64,000 nt of DNA from contig CM077647.1 of assembly GCA_039707465.1 (NCBI GenBank), forward strand, positions 116,004,610 through 116,068,609. The letters are read 5' to 3'. How positions within the stretch are numbered: the stretch's first letter is position 1; the number at the start of each line of letters is the position of its first letter. The notes below the pieces were generated by a model that did not search any database, was not told the DNA's origin, and saw only the letters and a list, made by a program, of their open reading frames with translations. This DNA comes from Rhabdophis nuchalis (lineage: Eukaryota; Chordata; Lepidosauria; Squamata; Natricidae). Both the position numbers and the translations under genes were made by a program. Positions 41,101 through 50,136 of the stretch are shown here, in pieces.

Positions 41101-44100
41101 AGAAGCCATCCCTGGACCCAGCTTTATTAGAGAACTATCGTCCCGTCTCCAACCTTCATTTTTTAGTGAAGGTTGTTGAGAGTGTGGTGGCTCAACAGTT
41201 TCCCCGACATCTGGAGGAAGTTGATTATCTAGACACGCGCCAGTCCGGCTTCCGGCCCGGTCACAGCACCGAGACGGCATTGGTCGCGTTGGTTGATGAT
41301 CTCTGGAGGGCACGGGATAGAGGTTGTTCCTCTATCCTTGTCCTATTAGACCTCAGCGGCTTTTGATACCATCGACCATGGTATCTTATTGCACCGATTG
41401 GGGGGGTTGGGGCTGAGAGGCACCGTTCTACGGTGGTTCTCGTCCTACCTCTCTGGTCGGTCGCAATGGGTGTTGGCAGGAGGGCAGAGGTTGTCCCCGA
41501 GGCCCCTCACATGTGGGGTCCCTCAGGGGTCGGTCCTCTCGCCACTCCTGTTTAACACCTACATGAAGCCCCTGGGTGAGATCATCCGTGGTTTTGGGGT
41601 GGAATACCATCTGTACACTGATGATACTCAGCTGTACATATCCACCCCAGAACACCCCAACGATGCTGCCGAGGTGCTGTCCCGGTGTCTGGAGGCCGTA
41701 CGGATCTGGATGGGTAGTAACAAACTCAAACTCAACCCGTCCAAGACCGAGTGGCTGTGGTTTCCGGCACCCCGGTTCAGCCAGATTACTCCAACTCTGG
41801 CCATAGGGAGCGAAACACTGACCCACGTGGAGAGGGTGCGCAATTTGGGTGTCGTCCTGGATTCCCGGCTGTCCATGGAGGACCATGTGGTGGCCGTGGC
41901 CAAGGGGGCGTTTCATCAGGTACGCCTGATGCGCCAATTGCGCCCCTTACTGGACCGGGCTGCCCTTCGCACAGTCACTCAAGCACTCGTGACATCCCGA
42001 CTCGACTACTGTAATGCTCTCTACATGGGGCTTCCCTTGAGGTGCACTCGAAAGCTACAGCTAGTACAGAATGCAGCCGCGCGGGTGATCACGGGAGCGC
42101 CTAGACACTCCCATATAACACCGATCCTGCATGAGCTGCACTGGCTCCCTTTGGTCTTTTGGGTGCGCTTCAAGATTTTGACGACCATCTTCAAAGCGCT
42201 CCATGGCTTGGGACCTAGTTATATGCGAGACCGTCTCCTGCCCCATACATCCCTTCGTCCGATCCGCTCCCACAGAGAGGGTCTTCTCCGGGTGCCGTCG
42301 GCGGGGCAATGCCGGTTGGCAACACCCAGGGGAAGGGCCTTCTCTGTGGCGGGCCATTGGGGGCGAACAACTGGCCCCCGTGGAGAGGGCGCGCAACTTG
42401 GGCGTCCTCCTGGATTCCCGGCTGTCCATGGAGAACCTTGTGGTGGCCATGGCCAGGGGGGCGTTCTATCAGGTATGCCTGATACGCCAGTTGCGCCCCT
42501 TACTGGACTGGGGAGCCCTTCGCACAGTCACTCAAGCGCTTGTGACATCCCAGCTGGATTACTGTAACGCTCTCTACATGGGGCTCCCCTTGAGGTGCAC
42601 TCGAAAGCTACAGTTAGTACAGAATGCGGCCGCGCGGGTGATTATGGGTGCCTCAAGGCAAACCCACGTAACACCTCTCCTGCGCGAGCTGCACTGGCTG
42701 CCTGTGGCCTTTCGAGTGCGCTTCAAGGTTTTGACGACCATCTTTAAATTTCTCCATGGCTCGGGGCCTAGCTATATACGAGACCGCCTCCTGCCCCATA
42801 CATCCCTTCGTCCGCTCCGCTCCCACAGAGAGGGTCTTCTCCGGGTGCCGTCGGCGGGGCAATGCCGGTTGGCAACACCCAGGGGAAGGGCCTTCTCTGT
42901 GGCGGGCCCGGCCCTCTGGAATGACCTACCCCCCGACCTTCGCACTATCTCGGACCTCCGCCTCTTCCGCCAACGTCTTAAGATGTATTTATTCCAACAA
43001 GCCGGCCTAGGATAGCACCCGTTTCTGACTTTTTAAAAATAAATTATAATTTGGCAAGGTTTTAACATGGGTTTTAGCACGGGTTTAATTAATTTAATAT
43101 ATTTTAATTGATATATATTGTATTTTGTGGTTTTAAATAATGCCTGTGCGCCGCCCTGGGTCCTAACAAGGAGAAGGGCGGGGTATAAATTTAATAAAAT
43201 AAATAAATAAAAATACTCAATTTCCATTTGAATAATTTTAAAAATGCTATTTAACTTTCTTCCTGCCCAAACAAAAGAAAAATTAGTGCTCTGAATTTAA
43301 TAGTCCCTAGTTTTCACATTGTAATCCATGATCTTTATTATTTGCTTAATTAAGGTCAAAGGCTTCTTTCAGAAGAATTATCCTGATTATACAAAGAGCT
43401 AATACGCCAATCATACCACTGCATTCTAGCACAGATAACTTGAAACTGATTAGTACCTCTAAATGTGTTTGTTCCTTTTCAAAAATCCAGTTAATAATGT
43501 GAAACTAGGATAGCTCAAGCGGAATCTTTCTATGCTGGTCATCTCTCCAATAAGACAACTCTGATGCAGGACAGCACATGTGCACACAGTTTAGAAGGAC
43601 TATTTTTAATTCAAAACACTATGATTGATTTTGTGAGTTGGTGTATTAACCTTATTACATTTTAATTAATGTATTTTATTAATAATTCTATTAATAATCT
43701 CTATATATGACTATATATATATAATGTTCATGACCCCAAAAATAACCTTACCTAGTTGGTTCTTCATTCCCATCAGGGCTGAATTCATGTGGGCCCTGGA
43801 AGCATACAGTTTACTCACAGCCTTGCGTGAACGGATCATTTCCTTGGCCAGGATAATACACACGTCTTTTTGCCCCTTTTTTGCAGCATCTTTAATGGAT
43901 CTTTTTACCTTTTCTTCTTCTCTCTGAATATCTGAATTCAAGAAAAATATAAATAGGGTTTAAAAGAGTTTATTTTAGGATTTTAGAGAGGAATATTTCC
44001 TGACATCACATTAACATGGGAAAAACAAGTGATATTTTCTTGTCACCAAGCTGTACTCCAGCAACAAGATTTACCATTAATAATGAACATCCTTTCATAT

Positions 44101-45900
44101 ATTCTTTCATCTCATCAAAAATGCTCTTTAATCTTTCTAAGAATATGAAGTGGGATTTAGTAGCTATGTTGTCTGGCTTCTTAAGAGACATATTCCATCT
44201 TTTTCCAAGAGTTCAAGTTAGCTTACATGGGGATTTCTCTTTATTTCATCCTCTTAATAATGAATCAGTTAAGTACTTAGGCTTAAATAGAATATTGCTA
44301 AAGTAGGCTTGAAACTGGGGCTCTCAAGTCAGAGGCCAATCTTAGCTACCATTTCTCATGGTCTCTTAGATCTTAATATCCAACTGTGAAGTCTAATCTG
44401 AATTTTTCAAAAAATATTTTCCAAGAATATATTGACACATTTTAGATTATTTTGGAAGAATTTAATGGCCACCAATATCTAATATAAGCCTTGAAGAATT
44501 TAACAAGGGTCATGGTCGGGGCTATTTTAACTGGATCACCTGAGTGCAAGTTGTGTTTTGTTCCAGTTGCCCTTTAGTCAGAGAAGTTTATACAAAAAGG
44601 CAGCTATGTGAAATAATCTAACCACTCTAGCATAAAACATATGGAAGCTGTACTCACAACAGATAACCGAAAGTTAATTTTATACCACTAACCAAATTAG
44701 AAAAAGGTTATTAACGTTACCACTTAACGTTACCACTTAACGTTATCACTTAACGTTACCACTTTCAGAGAAAAAGTGTGGGAATACAGACCTCTAATTT
44801 GTCTATCAATCACCCTCATTTCTTTCCGTATTTTCAGTGACCACTCATTGACCTGAAGATATAAATATTAGAAATAAGTTTAAGAGATTGAGCTCAAAAT
44901 TATGAACTTTTGTTATTCAGGGAACTTTTTCCACTTCTCCAAACCTAGTCCTTCCTCATGTTTTTATTACAATCATTTGAGGAATGAGGCAAATTATAGG
45001 CTAAATGTCTAGAGAGATATTTTTTATAGAAAGCAGCAATAAAACTGTGAGGCTACTATGATGAAATCCAACAAGTGTCAGGGTTTGACAACAAGACTTT
45101 GAGAGACCAATTTTTGACTCTGAGGTCACAAACACTGAAAGGCTGTTCTTTGAGGCACAATCACATAAATAACAATGCCACTTTATAATGGAGCGGTCTC
45201 TCAGTGTAGCTTACACATTTACATTTGTTTATCAAATCAGGATTATTCTTTAGGCATATCCAAATATATATGTGAGGTAGAATAATCACCTGGGGTTTAC
45301 AAATTTTGACGTCGTCAGAATTTGTTGGATTCCGTGAATCTCAATACACCAAAAAAATAAATAAATAACCATAATAAAGGGTTCAGGGTTGCACGAGCCT
45401 AGCCAATTGCTTGGTTTGCACAGTCACTTGTCTGGTCCCTTACCAAAGAGAGGATATGAGACGTATCGGATGTTACTGACCCGAGGAAGCGTTACGGAAA
45501 CAAGGATTTTTTCCCCAGTAAACAATGCAAGCAATCCTGGTTCCAAATTACCTTTCAACAAACGCACAAGAACTACGCTCGCTGTGTGGGAGGATGTACC
45601 TGGGCAGTCGCCCCTTCCTGTCCAACTTCACTAAGGCTCACACGGGGAAATGTGGGGAAATGACTCCGCTGCTCTTAATAGAGAAGTGAATTAAAAACAG
45701 GCGACGGGTTGGCCCGCCAGCGGCAATCCCAACTAGACACATTCCGTCGCCAGGTCCGGCTGCCTGCCTTTCAGACCTTCCCGCTGTTCATCCTCCACTT
45801 TCGGCCCATCCAGTCCCACCTTTGGTCCCCTGAACTTCTCTCCCACGACCATTACCAGATCTTTGGGCGGCTTTTCTGGCGTCTTCCCAAACAAGCCCAT
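35009..45900 (-). CDS. CHMP3: CHMP3 (VPS24), ESCRT-III subunit, complete
   Basis: Six exons (45900-45856, 44852-44792, 43931-43752, 38185-38064, 37742-37628, 35148-35009) join in frame to 663 nt, i.e. 220 codons plus stop; the human protein is 222. CHMP3 is a charged multivesicular body protein that co-polymerises with CHMP2 on CHMP4 filaments at endosomes and the midbody to drive membrane scission. Visible features: MGLFGKT start, the basic N-terminal helical hairpin (EEEKVKRSIKDAAKKGQKDV near residue 40), the acidic helices (EEMLEDTFESMEDQEEMEEE near 145-165), and a C-terminal MIT-interacting motif, EAMQSRLATLRS, used by VPS4/AMSH-type partners. The start is chosen from the family; the frame is open upstream to another ATG at 45966, but that extension is arginine-rich and not conserved. 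RNF103 lies about 10 kb upstream on the same strand. Confidence 0.97.
35221..35425 (+). mobile_element. Sauria-type SINE in CHMP3 intron 5
   Basis: tRNA-like head: GTTTAAAGGTTAAACCACC, CAGGAGACAGTGACTTTTAG, TCCTGCCTG (B-box region). The body contains GGCAGTCATTCACTTTCAGT and CACACATGATTGTTGTGGGG, and the tail AGTTATTTATAAACATAATA then AAGG. This is the classical squamate SINE whose 3' end is shared with BovB LINEs. Confidence 0.75.
35426..37627. other. CHMP3 intron 5, mostly unclassified
   Basis: About 36120-36660 looks repeat-derived (a Penelope- or LINE-like 3' region is possible but unproven). A decayed copy of the CAGTGTTTCTCAACC MITE lies at 36841-36947 without readable target duplications. 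The rest is AT-rich intron. Confidence 0.4.
37628..37742 (-). CDS. CHMP3: CHMP3 coding exon 5
   Basis: 115 nt: AGIIEEMLEDTFESMEDQEE then MEEEAELEIDKILFEITA plus one base, with TTCTTTAG acceptor and GTGAGT donor. It is the acidic helix region. ORF-only reading would run past the donor and miss the splice. Confidence 0.96.
38064..38185 (-). CDS. CHMP3: CHMP3 coding exon 4
   Basis: 122 nt: CT completes Ala, then VLRVAGSLQKSTEVMKAMQN and LVKIPEIQATMRELSKEMMK. The acceptor is CTCTTGGCAG and the donor GTGAGA. It has no ATG-initiated open frame of its own and is found only by homology. Confidence 0.95.
38186..39490. other. CHMP3 intron 3, downstream part
   Basis: No exon. It contains a C-rich stretch (38740-38770), a (GAT)n run near 39122-39138 and what may be a further decayed LINE 3' end near 38697-39140. 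Not classified. Confidence 0.4.
39468..41366 (+). pseudogene. L2-type LINE ORF2, endonuclease and RT N-part
   Basis: 632 open codons. The APE-type endonuclease spans residues 62-275: LMFCNARSVVNK (Asn65), LVGITEAWL (Glu93), RLIVMGDFSLPS (Asp199), GHTLDLIFVSG (Asp240) and SWTDHSLLRIDF (Asp266-His267). The GDFN motif reads GDFS, so its Asn is replaced. The RT begins near residue 535: AVVRPLLKKPSLD, ENYRPVSNLHFLVKVVE, RQSGFRPGHSTETAL. The frame ends at LVLLDLSGF because two bases are missing from what should be LDLSAAFDTID, at the first catalytic Asp region. The first 10 or so residues are probably flanking sequence. The minus-strand copy at 53957-53301 retains the intact reading at this point. 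Confidence 0.85.
39492..43212 (+). mobile_element. near full-length L2-type LINE in CHMP3 intron 3
   Basis: It runs from the endonuclease domain through the reverse transcriptase to a 3' UTR ending GTGCGCCGCCCTGGGTCC..., GGCGGGGTATAAATTTAATA and an (AATA)n tail at about 43200. It is antisense to CHMP3. It carries a 2-nt deletion in the RT and a 553-bp internal duplication (41799-42351 repeated as 42352-42904). The 5' UTR/ORF1 region is not evident, so the 5' end is approximate. Confidence 0.85.
41367..43015 (+). pseudogene. L2-type LINE ORF2, RT palm to C-terminus, duplicated
   Basis: After the frameshift the frame continues with LGGLGLRGTVLRWFSSYLSG, TCGVPQGSVLSPLLFNTYM, YHLYTDDTQLYIST (the YxDD active site) and LKLNPSKTEWLWF. 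The C-terminal region (VERVRNLGVVLDSRLSMED ... GRAFSVAG) appears first at 41823-42351. It appears again, in another frame, at 42376-42904 and only there continues to PALWNDLPPDLRTISDLRLF and the stop at about 43013. Two C-terminal regions in one element is not the normal L2 layout. Confidence 0.85.
43752..43931 (-). CDS. CHMP3: CHMP3 coding exon 3
   Basis: 180 nt. Two bases complete Asp, then IQREEEKVKRSIKDAAKKGQ, KDVCIILAKEMIRSRKAVSK and LYASRAHMNSALMGMKNQL plus one base. Acceptor GAATTCAG, donor GTAAGG. It is the core of the basic ESCRT-III helical hairpin. Confidence 0.97.
44711..44762. repeat. 13-bp minisatellite, four units
   Basis: TTAACGTTACCAC repeated four times head to tail, the third unit with one change (TTAACGTTATCAC). 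Each unit contains the palindrome AACGTT. The array begins 30 nt into CHMP3 intron 2 (minus strand). Confidence 0.95.
44792..44852 (-). CDS. CHMP3: CHMP3 coding exon 2
   Basis: 61 nt encoding VNEWSLKIRKEMRVIDRQIR plus one base. Acceptor ATCTTCAG, donor G|GTCTGT. Only homology reveals it; it is too short for an ORF scan. Confidence 0.95.
45856..45900 (-). CDS. CHMP3: CHMP3 coding exon 1
   Basis: ATG at 45900, then GLFGKTPEKPPKDL and the donor GTAATG. The N-terminal MGLFGK is the family signature. Confidence 0.95.
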
Positions 45901-46160
45901 CTCCAACAGTTCTAACTCGGGTTTTTTTTCCGGCTTCCGGTCCCGGCAGCGCTTTCTACGGGACAAACAGGAAGTGGAGTAAAATAGAGAGAGAGGAAAG
46001 GGTAGAGTGATGATCCTCGATAGCGAGGCTTCGCGCTTCTAATACATTCAGAAGAACACCAACAACACCCCCCCCACACACACACAGTTACCCAGGGAGG
46101 GAGGCGTCTTTTAATGTTGGCAACAGCAGGGAACCTGCCCCCCCTCACGCCTCCCCGTCC
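45901..46160 (-). promoter_or_regulatory. CHMP3: CHMP3 5' UTR and promoter region
   Basis: It is richer in G, C and CpG than the flanks, with GCCGGAAG-like ETS motifs in minus sense near 45930-45945 and no TATA box. A short (CA)n run lies at 46072-46086. The transcription start is not fixed by the sequence alone. Confidence 0.5.
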
Positions 46161-46399
46161 CCGGGAGAAAAGGAGAAGTAAGACAAATGTTTTACAGAGG
46201 GAAAAACTTGTTTGTGTTAGTCTTCCAAACTGCAGGCGGTTCAGGATGTTGTAGTCAACGAGATGAGTTAATACTGCAATTTAGTGTTGGGAAGGGCTCA
46301 CCTGGCAGGGTTTTCAGTTCCTGTGAAATGCTAATCACAACAGTCGGTCGATGACAGCAAAAAAGTTTCCACAGCTCTGAGGTACAAGATGATGCTGAT

Positions 46400-47620
46400 G
46401 ATGCTGAATAAAGAATAATTAAAAAAAAGAATTCAGACTGACAGGCGCTTGGCCCACAACACCTGATATAACAATAGTTGAAAAGAAAAAAGTTTGGTTC
46501 ATTGACATTACAATACCTGGTGATGCATGAATTGAAGATAAGCAGCAAGAAAAAATCACAAAGTACCGAGAATTGCAAATTGAAGTTGAGCGACTGTGGA
46601 AAAAGAAATTGTATGTTGCCCAGATAGTAATTTGAGCAATACCTAAATGCCTATCTCGTTATTTGGAAACTCTAAATTTATTGGACTTGAACATTCCGAT
46701 TCTAGAAAAATCCAGCCTACTTGGAACAGCTTATATCCTCCGACGTTACCTTAACAGTTACTAGGTCCTTGGTTAGGATTCGAGCTGTTGAGCTACCAAC
46801 CAGCCCCAAAGGCTGTGAATCTCACCAAAGATTAACCACAGAACAATGTGACATGAACATGGCTTAAGATGGGAACTATCAAGAAAGAAATGGAAAGTTT
46901 AATATTGGCTGCTCAAGAATAAGCACTACAAACTAATGCCATGAAAGTGAAGATACAAAAATCCATTGACAACCCAAACTGCCAACTTTGCAATAACAAA
47001 GTCAAAACTGTTTCATATTTAATATGTGAATGCAGCAAAATCGTACAAACTGATTACAAAGCTAGACACGACTGAGTTGTTAAATTAATCCACTGGTTAT
47101 GTAAAAAATATGATTTACTTGTATCCAGAAAGTCATGAGAACATAAAGTGGAAAAAGTTATCGAAAATGAGAAGGTGAAGATCTTGTGGGACCTTTGAAT
47201 ACAAACAGATCGATATTTGGAGCACAACACACCAGATATCACGGCTGTAGTGGGCTGAAGTGTACAATTTATTGATATCGCTGTTCCTGGAGATGCCAGA
47301 GTTGAAGAAAAAGAACTAGAAAAAATAATGAAATATCAAGACCTGTCATTGGGGCACTTGGCACCATGTCCAAGAATTTTACAAGATACATCAACAAATT
47401 GCAGCTTCCTACAATAACACCAACCGAACTGCAAAAAACTGCGCTACTCGGAACATCTTATATTTTAAGAAGATACTTGGTTGATACCTAGGACGCTGGT
47501 AGCAAACCACATCAACCATTAGCACCAGTCAATGGTATTTGTAATGCATTTTTAAATGTTCAGTTGGCTGAGTTTCATATTTAATGAATAAAGTAAATAA
47601 TAACAATAACAACAACAATA
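46400..47620 (+). mobile_element. R4/Dong-like LINE 3' fragments
   Basis: Two successive pieces. The first (46430-46770) encodes VWFIDITIPGDA, KITKYRELQIEVERLWKKK and SSLLGTAYILRRYL. The second (46880-47610) encodes NCQLCNNKVKTVSYLICECS (a CCHC knuckle), DYKARHD, a WDL-IQTDR segment and FIDIAVPGDARVEEKELEKI. These are the zinc knuckle and restriction-like endonuclease region of R4/Dong LINEs. Both contain several stops. The second ends in an AATAACAATAACAACAAC tail. Confidence 0.6.
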
Positions 47621-47765
47621 ACTTGATTGAAACCTAGGACTCTGGCAGCTACTCGTATCAACCATTAGCAGCAATTGATGATATTTGTGACACATCTTTC
47701 AATGTTTGCTTGACTGAGCTTCATGTGTAATTAAATAATAATAATAAAAATTATTATTATTATTT
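47621..47765 (+). mobile_element. third R4/Dong-like 3' end
   Basis: ACTTGATTGAAACCTAGGAC, TATCAACCATTAGCAGCAAT and GAGCTTCATGTGTAATT repeat the 3' UTR of the preceding piece, ending in (AAT)n. Only the UTR is present. Confidence 0.5.
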
Positions 47766-48370
47766 ATTGTCAGTGCACAACATACCATGCAAAGAGATTG
47801 ATTGAGCTCTCTCAGTACACCACGCAACATAATACAACTCAGTGAAGAAGAAGAAATTTTAAAAAAATCTCTAACCCAATAAATCATATTAACAAACACC
47901 CAGTCCCATTACACCAGGGTGAACATGTTACATGTTGTGCCAGTCCTGCAAGTCCATTGTACTACTTAGTTATGATGTTATTTCGCATTCAGGAGTTTGA
48001 CAGTCCATGGATAAAAATTATTCTTCAGCCTGTTTCTGCAGCTGGCTCTGCTTTTATATCTCCTTCCCGATGGTAGGAGGGTAAAGAAGTGCTGACCAGG
48101 ATGTGAGTTGTCCCTGAGGATTTTCCTCACTCTTTAAGGCAGCGAGTCCTAGCGATCTCATCTAGTGGTGTCAGAGGGCAGCCCACAATGTTTTGTGCTG
48201 TGCTCACCACCCTCTGTAATGTTATTCTATCCGCAGCTGTCAAGCCAGCATGCCATACCATGATGCAACCTGTATAAAGGCGTATAAAGAGGAAGCTGTG
48301 GCAGAGGCAGAGAAAGTTTGTAAGTCTTTTCTGAATAGGTAGGAGGCAGCTATGTGCCAAATAAGACATT
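47740..48370 (-). mobile_element. LINE C-terminal fragment (Rex1/CR1-like)
   Basis: The minus-strand frame 48369-48127 has GCIMVWHAGLTAADRITLQR then VVSTAQNIVGCPLTPLDEIA and RTRCLKE. Downstream in other frames are SHPGQHF-like and LLPSGRRYKSRASC-like residues. This arrangement is familiar from fish and reptile Rex1/CR1-type LINEs. Inactive. Confidence 0.55.
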
Positions 48371-48429
48371 GTGAGATTTGTGGACCACAGAGAATGGAAT
48401 TAGCAAAGCCTCTCCCCATTACCTCAGAA

Positions 48430-48765
48430 GGTAATTAATTTACTTTCTACCTCAAGATGTCAAACCGGTCAGTCCTAGAGGAGGTCAACCCTGGCTGCTC
48501 TTTAGAAGGCCAGATCCTGAAGATGAAACTGAAATACTTTGGCCACCTAATGAGAAGGAAGGACTCACTGGAGAAGAACCTAATGTTGGGAAAGATTGAG
48601 GGCAAAAGAAGGGGACGACAGAGAAGGAAGTGGCTGGATGGAGTCATGAGTCGGCATGAGCTTAAATGTACTCCAGAGGATGGTAGAGGACAGGTAGTCC
48701 TGGAGGAACGTTATCCATGAGGTCGCAATGGGTTGGACACGACTTCGCAACTAACAACAACCTCT
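48430..48765 (+). mobile_element. RTE/BovB-like LINE 3' end
   Basis: The frame 48457-48720 reads GCSLEGQILKMKLKYFGHLM, RRKDSLEKNLMLGKIEGKRR and GRQRRKWLDGV, the C-terminus of RTE/BovB ORF2. GGTCGCAATGGGTTGGACAC and GACTTCGCAACTAACAACAA form the 3' end with its short tail. Confidence 0.75.
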
Positions 48766-49330
48766 TTTGGGAGAGGCAACCCTTTGCTGCTGTGCAACAA
48801 TAAAGGTGCCCAGGTGAAGGAGATTTCTCCCGTCCAGTGATTTATTTGGTCAGTGATTTATTTATTTGTTTCTAGGCTAAGTTCAGATAACATGATACAT
48901 TATGAAAAACATTAGCTATTTATAATGGTATCCAAGTTTTCTCAGTAAAACTCCAGTATTTAGTTCTTTAGCTTTGTACTTTCATAACCTCTTAAAAAAA
49001 AATTAAAACCAAGTATATTTATAAGGAATAAGAGCTGAATGAACAGTCAGCTGTGTAGTGATGAAGAGGCTGCTCTCCACATTCAGAAAGTTGAGAGTTC
49101 AATTTTAGATAGCAGAGGATGTTTCCTGGCACCCGAAGAAAAACATCTGCTGTGAACTCGTCATAGGTGTCAGGAAGGGCATCTAGCCATAAATGCCTAG
49201 ATCCATCCAATCATGCTAACTCAACTTAAATTAAGGGATTACAGGGTTTTAAAATAGGGGTGGAATAAGAAATTCGAATGGCCAATGTAAATTTAAAATA
49301 AATTTGATGAGAAAAAAACCATAGGATATC
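48766..49330. other. intergenic gap, possible decayed SINE
   Basis: 49030-49215 contains TCAGGAAGGGCATCTAGCCA and a preceding GGTTCGA-like stretch, suggesting an old tRNA-derived repeat. Not firmly classified. Confidence 0.35.
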
Positions 49331-50090
49331 TTAGCTGTATTTAAGAATTGTATTTTTATTCTTTAAGTAATTTTATTAAAGATAATTACAGTAGTAAAAA
49401 CTAATACAAACGAAAAGAAAGAGAAAATAGAAAAGTCAAAGGTACAAAGGGAAAAAAATAGGAAAGACATAAAGAATAAAAATAAAATAAAAAATAAAAA
49501 TATATAAAGAAATGACTTCCAGACTTCATCACAAGTATAAACAATTTAGTGACTTTTCACCTCTTTTTAAATTATAACAAATGATCTCTTCTTTCAGTAT
49601 CCCATCTCTTATCTATAAATAAATTTATAAAGCATCATTTCAGTCCTAGTTTAACTATCAGACAAACCAATTTTATATTCATTCCTTTTACTTCTAAAAA
49701 TCTTAAATGTTTAGTATTTTGAAATAATGTCATTTCTTTTTTGTCCCTTCTCGTAAAATTCTTCAATGCTTTAATAATTCTCTTCTGTAAACCCAGCATA
49801 TAAAAATTATCTGGGTTATTCTCTTGGTTTATTATATGTATATCACTTTTAATTATTAAAATATCAGACAGTCTCTTTATGATGTCCAGTGTATCATTTT
49901 TCTTCATTTTTGTATCCTGTCATTGTTAAATCTACTTTCCAGTCAGTGTCTTTCTTATTCTTCTTCCATAACATCATTTAGACAGTCTATCTATAAAGGC
50001 AATATTACTGTTGACATTTGATGTCGATTTCTGATTGTATTTTCTAAAATATCCTTCAATATTATCAATGTTAGTATGTTTTGTGCCATT
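49331..50090 (-). mobile_element. possible L1 ORF1 fragment
   Basis: The minus frame 49907-49635 is lysine-rich, with LGLQKRIIKALKNF and RRDKKEMTLFQNTKHLRFLE. It is compatible with the start of the RNA-binding domain of a squamate L1 ORF1. Weak, AT-rich evidence. Confidence 0.3.
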
Positions 50091-50099
50091 TGTATAGGG

Positions 50100-50136
50100 G
50101 TTGCGTGTTTTGCTTTAATCAAGCAAAACACGCAAC
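50100..50136. repeat. perfect 16-bp hairpin
   Basis: GTTGCGTGTTTTGCTT, loop TAATC, then the exact complement AAGCAAAACACGCAAC. It stands out from AT-rich surroundings. No gene or terminator context explains it. Confidence 0.9.

Noticed and set aside
39468..43212. Target duplication aaaaatac around the L2 copy
   Set aside because: The match overlaps the A-rich tail and could be chance.
44711..44762. Regularly repeated short units, considered as CRISPR-like
   Set aside because: The units are directly abutting with no spacers, and the host is a vertebrate; this is a minisatellite.
45733..45966. CHMP3 start at the upstream ATG (45966)
   Set aside because: The extra residues are arginine-rich and not part of the family; MGLFGK at 45900 is the conserved start.
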